In this document: positions 1-14,381 of the stretch, piece by piece
How the letters are laid out: every line of letters starts with the position of its first letter
Numbering within the stretch: the first letter of the stretch is position 1
DNA from: Cloeon dipterum
Taxonomy: Eukaryota; Arthropoda; Insecta; Ephemeroptera; Baetidae
DNA: 64,000 nt
Direction: 5' to 3'
NCBI RefSeq assembly: GCF_949628265.1
Contig: NC_088789.1
Span: 11,710,886-11,774,885 of the forward strand
Made by a program: the position numbers and the translations under genes
Notes under the pieces: model-generated
Seen by the model: only the letters and a program-made list of their open reading frames with translations
Told to the model about the DNA's origin: nothing
Database searches by the model: none

Positions 1-3000
1 AAGCAAAGGAACTGGCCAGCCGTTGTGCGCGGGGTTAATATTTGCGAAAAATCCGCACACATGAAGCTTTTGATAAAACAGCCGGCAGCAAATTTTCAAA
101 TTTCATTTCGGAGCGTATTGTCTGTCGTGATGCTCGAGCGTTTTGTTCACTTTGAAGTGGGCAGTGGGCAGAAATGAGAACGAGCATGCATGCAGGCCCA
201 TTACATAGCGTTTGGCCAAATGGTGTGCAAACAATCTGAGCTCCGGCGGCGGTTCCGCGATGGTCGGTCTGCACTAATGCAAATTCCGGCCAAGCGAATG
301 AGAGTAATCTGCTGCCAGGCCGTGATGATTACACTGCACACTTACAGTTTGGCGCAAATTACGCTTTTGATTCAACTCTGCTGGCTCGAAACGGGCTTGT
401 ATGATGTTCACGGAGGCCGCACCACACCACACTGACGCTCAGCTTGCAAACAGCTGCGCGGTGCCCACATCGATTTGCCGCGAGACGGTTAAAAAGTCGG
501 TGGTGATTACTCAGTACTTCCTTTAAATAATGTATTTTAACTCTTTCCAAAATTTGAAAGTCACTTATTTGAAAGTATGACTAAAATAATTACTTTTAAC
601 ATGTATTTTTGGTCAGACTAACAACAAGGTTAAGCCCTGACGGTCCATGCCCTTTTGCATTGCAGAAGGCATTGCCCAAAAATGTTTTGTAAATAAAAAC
701 AATTTTATAATCTTATTAGTTTTTTAACACTGGCAGTTTCTTTAAATAGATTGATATTTTTATAACTAAGGTTTTGGCAGTTTTGGGATCATTTTAAAGG
801 AATATTTAGATGTTTTAGAAGAAGATTTTAATGACATACTATACTTCTAAATTTTTATTTTGAGGAAAAGCAATTGCATATTTTTATTTAAAAAATCCAA
901 TTTCCTATTGTCTGCCTAAATTTGAACGTTCCTTAATTACCAATTCACAAGAAAAATTAGTTGAGAAAAACTTGAAATCTTGGTATAAGTTGAACTGTTG
1001 GTAAAGTTCACTTAAATATTTACCTAGATTTGATGCGGGACTCTTCTTTCAAAACGTAACCATCTCAACCGTATCACTTTGATAACGTAGCTTTCCCTAA
1101 ATTTTACATCAGATTGAACAGGGCAATAACTTTTGGCTATCCTAAAACAATTTGCAAAGCGTCAATTGCGTGGCAAAAACTAATCAGTGGGGCAATCGAA
1201 ACTCTCTCCAACCGATATCCAATCCATTTCAATTTTCAATAGCCTCAAGACAAGGTTTTCTCAATTACAACGATCAAATGTCCAGTCGGCAACGTCACGA
1301 TAGCAGCGCGTCCATTTTGCTGCAAAACATTTTAATGACAACGGCGTTGCCATTGAATCTCGGCTGGACAAGTGTGCGAGGCCGCTTCTGCAGAGGTGCA
1401 GCAGGCGAATGCACGCGCTCTTTGTTACATTTCCCCGAGTCATCCAGCAAAGCGAAGCGAAGCAAGTGGTCGGCCTCACTACACTTGCTGCGCCAGTTCG
1501 GAAGGTCAATGCCGAGAAAACGTGAATTATCATTCCTGCGGTGCGAGATGATTAATGAACTTTTTAATGCAGCTGCTGTGCTCTAGTCCTTGTTCTTTCA
1601 AACACACTTGAGAGCAAAATAAAGGCGCACACAAAGCGGCGGCAATGACCGTGCATGGTGCTCAAATTAAGGAAGTGCGTTGTTGGTAATTTTGCTTTGC
1701 TTTTGCAATTAGTTTTCTGGTTAGCGCAAAAATTTTCGTCGCCTTTTCATGATGATTTTAAACAAAGCAGACTATTGTGTTCGACAGCGTCTAGGTGAGG
1801 CGGAAACGTGAGATTTGCAGCCTTGCTGTTCGCACGACTTGTGACTTTTCACTCTGCCAAATAAAAATCCAGCCTCTTTAAACGGGGACTGCTGATTTGA
1901 AAGTGCGCCCGAATCGGAATCAACGCGTTCAAAACTTGTCGAGCTGATTATGCCGACCATCCAAATTGGAGAAGAATTTTGTAATAGCTATAAGCATGTT
2001 GCCGAAGTTGCACTCTGAAATACCCAGTCATCAAAAGGAAACGATTTTAATTAATACGATTCACAGCTCATTGCAAAAGCGAGCTTCCCGATAAACGTGT
2101 TTCCGTTTGAAAGTTGCTTTTGATTTTGTTCGTGGAGGTTCAAGCCTCATCGAAGGCAATGCGTCTCAGGTTAGAGGTCGTTTTCACTCGCAGGATGACT
2201 GTTTTTGCATTGAGATTGCTAACATGATTGTTTGCTTCGTTTGAATAGCATGAAATGCGATATTTACAAATGTTGCGCCTGTATAAAGCGAAAGAAAATC
2301 AAGCAAACATTGACATTGAGTGCGATTCACTTTGTTGAATACCAAAATAAATGCTTCAATGCAAAATTAAGGTCGAATTCAGTAATTCCAAATAATCCGC
2401 CCGGAATTGAATAAGCACGAACGCTTGATGCATTGTGCAAACTTCGCACATCATTGAACAGGAAATTCGCAAGCGAGGTCTGAAATCCACCACAATTTCA
2501 AAGCAGTGCGCGCGTGTTGAGCAAAATCAGAGTGTAAAACACATTAATCAGAAATTGTTCTCACGTGCGCGAATACCAGAGTATTATTGCACTGATTGAT
2601 CGATCTTGGCTCGGGAGTCTGAGAAAAGAAAAGCAGGCGGCTCCCTTGCGAGCGAGCAAGTTGGTTTGTCGAGCCAAGAGTTGCGTCGTCCTGAACCCGA
2701 GGTAAACGCACGTGCAGAAAATAATATGCACCGCAACTCAGAGAATTAAGTTGCGCCGGCGTGCGTGCGATTCGCAAGAAAAGTGAGCGAGCGCGCGCTT
2801 TGGCCTAATTTCGGCACCCGCCCAATTACATAGCCGACAATCAAACTCACATAATATACGGACAAGCGCCGTGCACTTTCTCCGCTCTTTTTGTTCATCG
2901 AGAGTGTGTGTATGTGTGTGGATACAAAGAAGATCTGATCAGAAGACGGAGGATCCTATAATAGCATAAAAATTAGATTGCGTCCAAACGAACACGACTC

Positions 3001-6000
3001 TACTTTGTTATATTTTAAGTGCTTTGCTTCCCGCTGCGCCTAATTATTATGCAGTGCATGAGCATTTCCGCTACATCTCCTTCTACTTCCGGTCAGTAAA
3101 AATGATTAAAGTTTGGCAACCTTCTTCAAGTCTAAAAATACCCATTTTGTTAAAACTGCACTAAATAAGATATATTTTGATATTTATTAATTTTTTTAAA
3201 AGAGCCAAATTAAATTGTCTATAGTATATCACAGAGGACTTGATTAAAATTCTTTCAACCAAGCCCAAATATATCTGTTAGTTTGTGCTGTAAAAAACAA
3301 AAAACAAATCTGGATTATTTTCCGAGGCTCTTATTGAAAATTCCAAATAAATCATATTTTATTTTATGAAAACGCTCCTATTCGCAAAAAAAGCCATTTT
3401 AATTAAAAATGCTGGCAGATGAGCAATAAATATTCCAAAGCCTTTTTAGCACTGCGAGCTGCAAGTGCCTTTTGCAAAAAACGGCTCTTAAAAAAGAATC
3501 GCACACGCAGCTCCCAGGATTATACAATTAAACTTTCCGCGCACACTCGCACCACACATTTGCGAGCGCAGGAAAAAAGCGGAAAAGTTCGTCCCTCGCC
3601 GAACTTGTCCTCCGAGAATCCGCGTTTCAGTTAGACGAAACTTTTTAATTAACACAAAGGACTTTTGCGTCGCTTTTCGCATGGCAAAACGAGAGAGAAA
3701 TTACACCGTCGGGAGCGTGATGCGCGGAAAATATTCAAAAGGGCGTTGCTGTGAAAATAGAAGGAGTAGAAGAAGAAGAAGAAGTCCGAACTGGCGTGAT
3801 TGATTGGGCGAAGTTGAGCATCAACAAACAAACTCTAGCCTGAGTCGGCCGGCGAACGCTTTTCTCCAATTTGTTCAGTTCATCGCCAAGGTGCTGAAGC
3901 ATCTTTACGAACTGCTGCTTTTTTTCGTTTCGCCACTTCAACTCCAGGGAGGCAGCGTGTTTGTCTTTCACCAGCAACTGCCTGATTTGTTTTTGTTTGA
4001 TTTTTGCCCACGTCACATCGGAATTTTTTACCTGGGCGCAAAAACCCGCACACCAGACATGAGATGAAGGTTTCCTATTTTGTATTTACAACGCGCGCTT
4101 CTGCAGCGTCACTTCTCTCTTTTCATCTCCGCCAACGTCGACGGTTTATAGTCGAAGGCGAGATGATTTTTCTGTGGTGGTAAGCTGTTCTTAATTGGTG
4201 CACGCGACACGAGTTGAAGGACATCGTCGGTGCGTAGGCCTTTTGCTTGGTTTTGGCTCTTCTTAATTTCACGAGATTGTGTGAGGCTGTCGTAAAAAGA
4301 TGGAGCAATTTCTTCCCGAGGCTTTTCAAGCGTCGTAAAAATGGAATTGGATTTTTATATGACATTTGTCACACGCAAATTTAATTTGAAATTTACATTT
4401 CTCCACGTCCGAGAAATTTCCAGAGGCAACTCATTTTCTCAAAAGCATAGTTGATGAAAATGGAAGTGTTCTTCCCTTTTTCCTCCATTAGGGAATATTA
4501 ACACTGAAGAGTTGTTTTGTACATGATGTGAGTTATGGTGACTGAAATAATCTTTCCTCTTCAATACGGGGAAAATCAAGAAGGACGTCCTTTTGACCGG
4601 CAAGTGAGTGGTTGCGTATTTTAACTTAAATTGGTTGAAGTATATTTCTCGGTTTTTAGGCTTCTTTATTTCTGCCACGGCAAAAAAATTTTAAACACAT
4701 TTTCTTAACACGACATTATAAGAGGGCACAAGACTATAAACCGAAAATCCTGGAATTTTAATTTAAAATTTGTTACACTCATCCGCAAAAGTGATCGATT
4801 TTAATTTAAAATAGTTTGCAACTACATTCACAGCTGGCATGTTCAACAGATATTGCGATTTTCTTAATCAACAATGGAAACTATAATTAGCGCTTTAATG
4901 GCGTAGCTGGCGGTCAGAGTGCAGTTTGCGCGTTCGCCAAAGAGCGAGCGTCTCAGGTCTCGGCGCGAGGATGAAAGTTGTAGTCGGCTCGAGTCAAGGT
5001 TGTTATACCTCGGCTCGTGAGTCGTGTGCATTTAGGTGACGTAAGTGCGGTCACCCATGCGGTAATCGCACGCGGCAGACTTCTCATCTTGCTTAATTGT
5101 AGTCTATCGCGGTTTTGTGTTTTGCCCCTTTCGACTGCTGCAAGCACAACACCAAACCACCAATTTTTTGACCTGAAACCTCAATTTCGAATCTGTTCAT
5201 ATGGAAATGCACAGTTAGTTATGGTCTTGTTACCTGGAAACAAGTATCAATTACTGTTTCAAATTAACAGGTTAGACTAAAATTATAAACCTACTCACGC
5301 AAATTTATATTGTACTGCTAAATTTAATTTTCTTGTTGATAGTAATATTACACTCAGTTTTCATTGTTCAATAATGAGCTATTCCAAATATGATGCTTCT
5401 TTCAATTCTCATTTAAATCGAAATTATTCATTTTATTGCAAAATTATCAAAATAATTATATTCCTAGTGAATAATATTTCCTGATTATCTGTTGATTATA
5501 TATAACTCATTATTTGATCGAAAAGAAAATTTAATTTAGATTTGAAAACCTTGCATATTTCCAATTTCTGCTAGTATCGTACAGCCTGGCCGAAACCGCG
5601 AGCTGTAAACATTTCAAAACTGCTCTATAGAAAGTTTGACCGGCTTTTGTTTATGCCCAAACTGACCTTCACCTGCTGCTTTTGGGCACAACGACATGTT
5701 TAATGATAGAATTGCTAAAAAGCTCATTTAGGCGTGTTCTTTCATTGAGTCTGCCAGTCGCGTATTGCTTTCAACAGACACTCGAGTTTTTCCTTTCCAA
5801 AATCGCAGCAGCAGCGTCATCACAAAGCATTTCGGGTAAATTTTCTGCCTCTTATTGTTGGGTGCTACTATTAATAGAATCGCATCTTCAATTTTGCGGA
5901 GGCGTGCACCTTTTGTAAATTGGAATCACAAGACTTTGCGGAAATATAAAACGAAAAAAATCTGTTAAAGACAGCCAAGCGTTAAATTTTTTATGCGTTT

Positions 6001-9000
6001 TCCTCGAAAGAGGCAGTGAATCGGTTCAATCATTGTGTAAACGAGGACGAGAAAAATCATTTAACTAATCAAACGAAAAAGAAAACCAAGATATATTCCA
6101 TCAAAATATTCAAATCAGTTCGGCGAATCCATACCGCAAAAAAGCAAGCATTTTTGCACCAAGAATATTTTTCTTGGGTAACGATCACTTTTCCGCAAAC
6201 ACAATTGCTGGCACTGCCACGGAGTGAAGCAAAACTTTCTTGTATCAGCGCCAATGGGCAAACCAGCCCGCAAAAAGGGAGCCGCAAAGGAAACGAAAAT
6301 GGCACAAACGTATGCCACGCGCGCGTTGACACAACTAGCGAGAGTGAAAATTATGCGTTTACATAACCGCAAGAGCAGAAGGAGTCAAGGCAAAGTCGAA
6401 AGAAAGTACTTCATCGGCGTGCCCCAAAACCGTTGGAACATTTACTTCTTTTAAAATAATTCCTGAGTTCACAATTAATAAAATATCAGTTGCTTGGCCG
6501 GATTATATCATTCCTGCGGTTGTTGCAAGATTCAAATTCAGGATAACAATGGCATATTTAGCGTATTTACGGGCACTACGGCATTTTTTATTGGAAAATA
6601 ATCACGCCGAGACACTTGGAAAGATTTAGAATTTCGGGAGGAGAACTCACAGTGACGTAGGCGCAGTAAAAATCAGGCGCGGCCAAAATCGTCGTGAAAC
6701 GCACTTTGCAGCAGGTGGTGGCCGAAAAAGGAAGAAATCGTGAGGGTGCCGGTGTTGGTGGTGGTTTTCTGGCTACCAAAGTGCCATCATCTGCAGCCTG
6801 CGAAAAGCCGGCACGATCGCGAGCGTCTGGCCGGCGGAGCAGGACTGACGGCTATGGCTGTTACACGCTGGCGCACCGAGAGGGCCTGGCTGGCATCGTG
6901 CGCGCCGCCAGAACCAACCTCCAAGGACTTTAGGGAGTAGGGGTCCGTGTTGTCGGTCGAGCCGGCACTCGCTTAAAGGGCACGCAAGGGTTTCTATACC
7001 GGGAAAAGATTGGCTCCACGAAGAGGAGACGGAAAATCGCAAACTAAGCATGGACTCAATTATCGGCACTTGACGGGAAAATGCGAATGCGTCGCACTTC
7101 AAAGCTTAAGAAGTGCCTAGTGCTTAGAGACTATGAATGATTATGATAGTTTTCAATTGTACTATTCCTTTTAAAGAATTACTCGTACGCAATTTGTTTG
7201 GTTCGATAATTCTTGTTTTGAAAATTGAACTCTAACGGTGTTGGTTCTGAAAAAAATAAATAATACCGAACAACAAAACAACAACTATGAATACTTTTTT
7301 AAAAATGAGTGTTTAACTCAAGCTACAGTTAAAAGCACGTGACAATTTACAGCAACTAGAATTTCTTTAAATGCGTACACAATCGTTTGCTTCCAATTTC
7401 ACACAATATAATGGCTGTTCCTATTTGACAGCTAAACACAAATTTCCACTTCGGGTTTGTAGGAAATTCAGAGAGATGTCCACATTAAAATGTTTGCTCT
7501 AAGTTTTAAAAACAGAAGAGAATATTTTATAAGCACTCTAAAACTCCTGAGATACATTAAGGAGGTTGGTTATTCCAATTTTGTTCGGCTTTGATGACCT
7601 TGTGTCTTCACTTCCCTGGAAATTTGCACCTGCTTGAGTCGTGTTCAAATACGACGCAAACATCAAATAAATGAAGCACCACCCATATTAAGTAAAAACA
7701 ACTGTCTTTTTCCACAAGCGCAAAATCTTGAGTATATTATAGTTTATAGTTGTTGTTTACAGTCGGTGAAGGGACCTCCACAGCATATTCATTTTATTTC
7801 TCTTTCGAACATCTTCATTTAACACTATTTTTTTAAATGGCAGAGTTGCATAATTTATAGTGTAACAGAAGAAGCGAGGAATTGCATTCGCAAACAGGAA
7901 ACCTCGGTTTCTGATTGCAATGCTCGAATAAAAATACATTATTTCTCTTTGCCAGGAAAACTGAATGCGAGCTGCAAGGTAATGGTATCGTGCTGAGTAT
8001 TCTCCTTGACGCTGCCTATAGGCGTCTGCTTTTGGCCAAGTAAAACTCGGTCGCAATACCATTACAAGAAGAAAAAACACGATGAAATAGCGTGCAGCAA
8101 GCTGCGAACATATCGTACGTAAGACACCAACGGTGTTGGTGCGTGGTGTTTTTTTTTTGCGTCAGCGCGAGTGCCAGGCAAGCAAAAATAAATTATTCGC
8201 TCACTTAAAAAACGGCGAGAGGAACATCAGTAATGGTTCGAAAGAAAAGTAACGCTCGCTCGTTCGAGATCAATATTTCTTCTTTGCCATCGTACGCGGC
8301 CGATTTCCTCGTCGGCTCGCGCGCACGGTGCGGATCGCCGTATATTTTAAGCATGTAGTGTGCCAAGCAAAATAAAAAGGGCCTCTCGCCCTACGTACAC
8401 ATAGCGCATGAGAGAGACCTGCTCTTGCTCTGCGCGAAACTTTTGGCATGTGCAAAGAAGACAAAAAGCAGACAGCAACCTCGAGCCCTGTGTGTCGGCT
8501 CGCTCGCCGCTTTAAAACAATATCCAGAGGTCGGGAAAGCAATCTTCAGTCTAAATGCAACGGCATTCGAATCAATTTGATGCCGACAGGGCTGCAGAGA
8601 AAAGATGTTTGCCGTCGCTTTTGTACGTATTTAACGCCAAGCACACGAAGAGGAAAACGCCGCCGGGCCGTGTAACGTGTTCTCGCTCGATACGCAGAGG
8701 CAGCGAGCGGCCAACTCGACTCGTTGCCAGGATAATTTAATTTTTGCCCCAACGATTTTCAAAGTCGAGAGTGTAATTTCGAAACACAATGGAAATTGCA
8801 GCGGAAAGTATGCAGCAATTTTGCAATTATCGCCAATTTCTGGGACGAGTGTAATTATACAGTTATTTCTGATTTACTTTGTGCACACATCGTAATTTCC
8901 ACGGCAGCGAAGAGACTCGAAAACGTCCGCGATGCGAAACCACTAATGGAGCCAAGCAAGTCTTTTGCGACAGAATTTCAAAGGTTGCAGCGCGCTAATC

Positions 9001-11084
9001 TCGGCGAGTGAACGACTTTTGCAAGCTGCCAGTGCATAGCATTAATTTCGGAGAGTGCAACCAACTGTTGTTGAACGAATAACGTTATTTTCAGTGGCAG
9101 AAATCACGACATCAGGCGAAAGATGTGACGGGCGAAAAGAAGAAGAGTGATTTCACGAGGGAGCGTGAGCAGTAAAATTCCGTCGTAAACGTGGCCTTTT
9201 CATGTTGGCTCGTTGGCAAGCGAGAGATGCAAAATTGTGTCATATTCGCTCCCGAGCAAAACAGGCGCGGCGTTTAATGCCATTATAAAACCAAAACGCA
9301 GTGACAGGAAAACGCGCGCGACGTGCATGCTGGCGACTGGCGACTCCGCGACCAGTTGCACTCTCTTTGTGTGGATGTCAAACAAGCACTATTATGCATA
9401 TAGAGGCTCAACCTTAAGTCTTTTCAAGGGCGCCGCAGATGATGTGTTTGTACGAGTGTGCATGTACACGCATATGTGATATAAATGTTGCTGAACGTAA
9501 ACAAGAAACAAGTACTTAGCAATATTGCACTCGGACGGATTTTCCGCAGTCGACAGTGACGAGCAGATAAAAGGCCCGACAACGCGCACAACCATTTGTC
9601 TTTCCGATCGTTCGAGAAGCGTTTATATGGCAGACAATGGAATGTTAAAAAGAGCCGAGTCTACAGCAGCTGTGTGCTCTTGCGACTTTCGAGGGCGGTC
9701 GCAAAGGGCAGATGGAAATGACAACCGAGTGACTAATGACGCACAGATATGAGGAAGACACTTTTGCACACGCAAGATCTCTTTTATTGTAATTTATCTG
9801 ACTGACAATTAGTCATACAAAAATTGTTTTCAGAAGAGATTTACCAGATTTAATATGGTGAAAACGGTTTAGAAACACGCTCCCTTCAAAATTTAATATT
9901 TTGTTTCAATTCATTATTTGTCAAATCACTGCCCATGGCAGAGGAACCATCTTTAAAATCAAATTCAATTTTTAATTTTGCTAAGCAGTTTTCCCATCAA
10001 AAAAGTTAAAATGGTTTAGAGCAAATTCAAAATTCAAACACGGAGGTTTTAATTTGTACAGTTGGCAATCTCCTGCAAATGTCCAAAAAAATTACTCAGG
10101 ATTTCTCTTTTGAAAAAGTTACTATACACTTGAAGTGTAGAAACTATTTTTACCCAGATTCAATCAGCGTAAAAATACTCTGTTGATTACACGGCTCAGA
10201 GCAGGCCACTACGTCATGCTGGCGGAATTGACTTTGCGATATTTCCATTCTCCTTTTAGCAGAGGCAATATGCCACCTCTCGCTCTCCAGATTTCTATGG
10301 TGGCTTTCGTGAACATTTCTTTCTAAAAAAACATTTTTATTACAATAGTAAAGACCAAGTTTCAAAATAATGGCCACCCATAGATACATTTTTCCTAGTT
10401 GAACACAAGGAAAATGGAAAAAACGATTTCTCGCCGTCAGGGTTGCACAATCGTTTTTCCCAAAGACATGCATTGAATGGGAAATATAAATAATTGTCAC
10501 TCACGTTTTGCTGAGCTGTCGTTGCCGGGTGACTGCGGTCCATTGAAGACGCAGAGGCAGCGTCGGTCTGGGGGGCACAGTCGACAGAGCACAGCATTTG
10601 CGCCGAGTAGCGTTCCCAAGACATATTTGCGTTTGTATTTTGCCCCGCGAATGTGTGACCAGTGAAAGTACTGATAAGTTGTCAAGTAGGGCTACGCATG
10701 TCGGTGGGGCGCACCAATTTTTTTTAGAACGCCGCTACTAACAATTAATTTAGAATATTACTTGACAATGGGAGGATGTGTATTTTAAGTGTATTCACTA
10801 TTTGACACGGTGCGCGGATAAAATTGTCCTTGTTAAAGCTGACTGCTTGTGTGAATGTCACAATAACTAATATAAGTGGGGTTTCGACTCGATTTCAATA
10901 TATAATCAATCAATCAATCAATCAATAGAAATCGCTCTTTAGAATCTGTACGCTAACACAGTCAATTCTGCACTGAGAAGAAAACTCGTCAGAACAAAAC
11001 GGCTTGCGCAGAAAATAAAACCACATAGTGCTCCCCAAAAAGGAACAGAATGAAGCTTTTTCGTTGGTGTTTGACGTTCTTATT
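1..11084. other. Long non-coding stretch, no gene supported
   Basis: AT-rich DNA alternates with GC-richer patches (about 2.5-2.8, 3.5-4.2, 6.2-7.1, 8.2-9.7 and 10.5-10.6 kb). All open frames are under about 120 codons, overlap on both strands and show no domain, signal or splice-compatible chain that I recognise. A CRE-like TGACGTAA lies near 5037. This could be intergenic DNA or an intron of a gene whose exons lie outside the window. Confidence 0.5.
10904..10926. repeat. AATC tetranucleotide microsatellite
   Basis: The tetranucleotide AATC is repeated perfectly for about 5.5 units. It lies just beyond the 3' end of gene A. Confidence 0.85.
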
Positions 11085-14000
11085 TTACTCAGGCAGGGGC
11101 GGCTCGTGCTGCGGCTGCTGGCCGTGGAGGTGCTGATGCAGGCCGGGAGGAGCGGGCGGCGCCGGGGGCGGCATGCCTCTGACAGCCTCCTCGTAGCTAG
11201 GGGGTGGCGTGATTGCGCGGGGCGGTTTGTACTCGGCAGGTCCGACGTAGACGCCGGCAGCAGCCAGCGACCTCAGCAGCTCGGCGTCGTGTAGGTCCAC
11301 GGAGGATGAGCAGCTTGGCATGGATAAGTGGTGAGCGACGCCGCGTGGCGCCACTACACCGCCGCCGCGTCCTACCGCCGCCAACGACGTTTGGTACTCG
11401 CAATCAATGCCGCTTTCCACACCACTATTCTGCAAGTTGAGAGACAAAAATATATTTTAATTGCTTCTTTTTCCAACAAAATACTTCTTGCATGAGAAAT
11501 TTAACAAGTAAGCCTTTTTAAAAGCAACTAAAAATATTAAATTTAATTTTCCTGCACTCCTCCAGAGCGATTTATTTTTACTGCCGTAAGAACAATAAAT
11601 AGACGCAATCCTCCCGAAGATTCAAGATCAAACTTAAAACTCTGCAAGTATGGAGGCAAACAACTATCCAGATTGTTATTGGATTGCAATATTCAATATA
11701 TATGTATAGATGATAATTTTATGACAGAACTTTCAACAAAAGTAAGCACGAGTTTTATTTCACCGCAAAGGGGCTTCACGAAATGAATTCTGCAGAGTGT
11801 CAAGGGTGTCAAGGATCGAATTAATTTGGAGGGCCGGCCTCTCTCTTTTTTGGTAGCTGTAAATTAATTAAGCTATGGATGTTTATGCAAACGCAAGACT
11901 GTTTCATAATTAATATCAATATTAAAACAAAGTTCACTGTAATCGCAATAGTTGCAATACGTATGAAATTGTGCTTTAACCACAGCGATTATTAGCGAAC
12001 TAAGAAGAATGTTCAGAATAGAAATGAAACAATCAATTCTTTGTGAGATTGAGTCACATAATATCCAGTTCTAGAAACAAGGATTAGATTGGTTAATACC
12101 AGCAATAAGATGGCTGGTCAATTATTTGTATTTATAAGTTCAGCCAATTCTGAAGAATAATTGGCTGGTGCTTCACTGCTGCAATTTAATTTTATGGTAT
12201 CACTCGAGCAAAAAATTAGTAAAATGTACAGGGATTAATTTTTATCTACCAATTACTGTACACTTCAACCTCTGGTTTGTGTCATTTTAATCTGTGTGCG
12301 ATGTGCATCATTTTGTTTTTTCCAGAGAGATTCTTTTCGCTCTTTTGATCGCTTTGACTTGCTTTGACATATATATGCGCGTTACAACTTGACCAATATA
12401 CGATGGCCGCGTCAAGCCACTTTAGAGCTGATCAAAGGTTTGCTTTGACTTTAGTCGATATACTTGCATACATATTATTATGATCCTTATACAAAGTTCT
12501 TAAGTGCTGGGCAAGAATCACGGTGGTGGAAGTGACTCTTTTTCGGAGCCTTTGGAGGACTACGCTACACATGTACATGTGTATACATACAAGAGATTGA
12601 GTGCGCGGCAGCGAAACATAGTTGAGGAAACTCGGATCGATCACCTGCGTTGCACAGCGGGTCAACAAGTCACATACTTTACAGGGAACTTGGCAGGTCA
12701 CCTATCTCTCTCTCTCTCGCTCGTGTAATAAAGCAAATAATAATTTATGAATGAGGATGTTGGCGCGGGCTAAATAATGCACGCATCCCCGGCGTGCGTG
12801 TGCATGCTGGCAATAATCTGAATAAATTTGTGTAGAACCAGGGCAAAAAACGCCGGTGGGGCACAGAGAACATTTTTGAGAGTGTGCAGTGCACTTGAAA
12901 GTTCATAAATTGCGCCTCATTCGTGAGTGCGACAGCAATCTGCTTCACGAGTGAGGGCTGCGTGAGACGAATAAGAAGAATAATGTGTGTTATTATCGTT
13001 ATCAGCGACGAGACCTTGCGTGCTGGGGCGCACGAACTCGTCGTGGAAACGCGAGGGTGCAATTAGGAAAATATTGAGTGCTGCGAAACAAAAGCATTTT
13101 TTTCGCGTCTCAGGGAGTCTAAATTAGCTGCCGAAGGAGAAACAGCGATCTAATGAGATCATTTGAAAATGAAAATGAAAGGGACGAACTTAATTATCAT
13201 TCTTTTGCAGGAATATCAATGGGAAACAAAGTAGAAATAAATTGTCGAGATGCCATACAGCAATGTTTTTGTCTAAATGCCTTATAAAATTATATTCTCC
13301 AGGCGCTAGGTTCAATTTTTGTTTTTTAATAAAATCGATTTGAATCAATTGAACAATGGGACATTCCTCTAAAAATTTCATGTTTGATTCCCTGTATAGA
13401 AAATATATGATCGGGTATTAAAAAATTATCTTAATACGGCATATTTTTTCAATGTTCAGCCTATTTTTGTTCGCTTGTAAAATTAATAAAGTTTCATATT
13501 GATAAAAGAGAAAAACAACATTTCTGAGTGTTTCAAATAGATTTTTTTTAAGAGAACGTGCGTATAGTGCTTTCTGGCATAAACGCCCAGTGTGCCCATA
13601 ACTTAACAAGTCAAGAGCCAGAAACTTGGCCATTAACGGTGCAGCGGTATCTCTTGGGCCGAAGAGGAAAGAGGACATTGTTCAGGTGGCAAGAGCAAAC
13701 AGTCGACCCTGCCGAGTGGTAATATCGACTGCTGCTAAAGGGCAGACCCAAACCATGGAGCCAGGGCAGTTACATTTTTCCGTCTACTCACATGCATTTG
13801 GTGGCGTCGTCTGCTTGACGCACACCACATAAGGTACATCAGCAGGAAGGCCAGCAGGGACACGCTAGTCAGGGTGGCCAGGTACTGCACGCCGGCTACC
13901 TGCAACGCCTAAATAAAAAGAAAATGCAGAAAATACAACAATATTGAAAGCATCTCTTAAAAATAGGTTTAAGGAAATTTAAGGACACATTCCAACAGCT

Positions 14001-14360
14001 TTAATTTATAATTATGTTTCGCAAATGAAAAACAAGAACAAAATGACACGCCGGACTTTATTTTTGACGGTTGGGAACAAAAATTAAAACGCTTATATTA
14101 TAAACTATTTAAGAATTTTTGAGTTAAAACTCAAATAAAATAAGAATAAGAGCACTCACCTGAACAAGACAGTAAGCCAGTCCAAGAACTGAAATGCCCG
14201 TGGCCATGGATTTGAGGGCCCAAGTCCTATTCTGCTGGGGGCCCAGTCCCCGCGATAACGAATTAGAGCCGACTGATTGTGTATCAGTTGGCTCTGGGGA
14301 GGGTGGCTCGGCCGTAGGGGGCGAACCCGGCGGCCCCGGAGTGGGCCGGTAGAACAGCAT
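11085..14360 (-). CDS. Gene A: two-pass membrane protein with PPxY motif, unrecognised
   Basis: Three coding exons on the minus strand: 14360-14160, 13908-13792, 11429-11085 (67, 39 and 114 codons plus stop; all junctions phase 0, all introns GT-AG), giving 220 aa. The start Met at 14360 is the first ATG after an in-frame TAG if the upstream non-coding exon ending at 15503 is spliced to 14382. The order is a Pro-rich N-terminus, hydrophobic segments at about residues 48-67 and 77-97 with an intron between them, a basic cluster (SSRRRHQ), then a disordered Pro/His/Gly-rich tail. The tail carries PPPSYEEAV at about 181-189, a PPxY ligand for WW domains of Nedd4-type ubiquitin ligases. Both ends are predicted cytosolic. 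I do not recognise the family. It resembles gene C (32,491-35,447) in layout: two helices split by an intron, then PPxY. A role as Nedd4 adaptor or trafficked cargo is inference only. Confidence 0.72.
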
Positions 14361-14381
14361 GATCGGAGCCGGCTCACACGT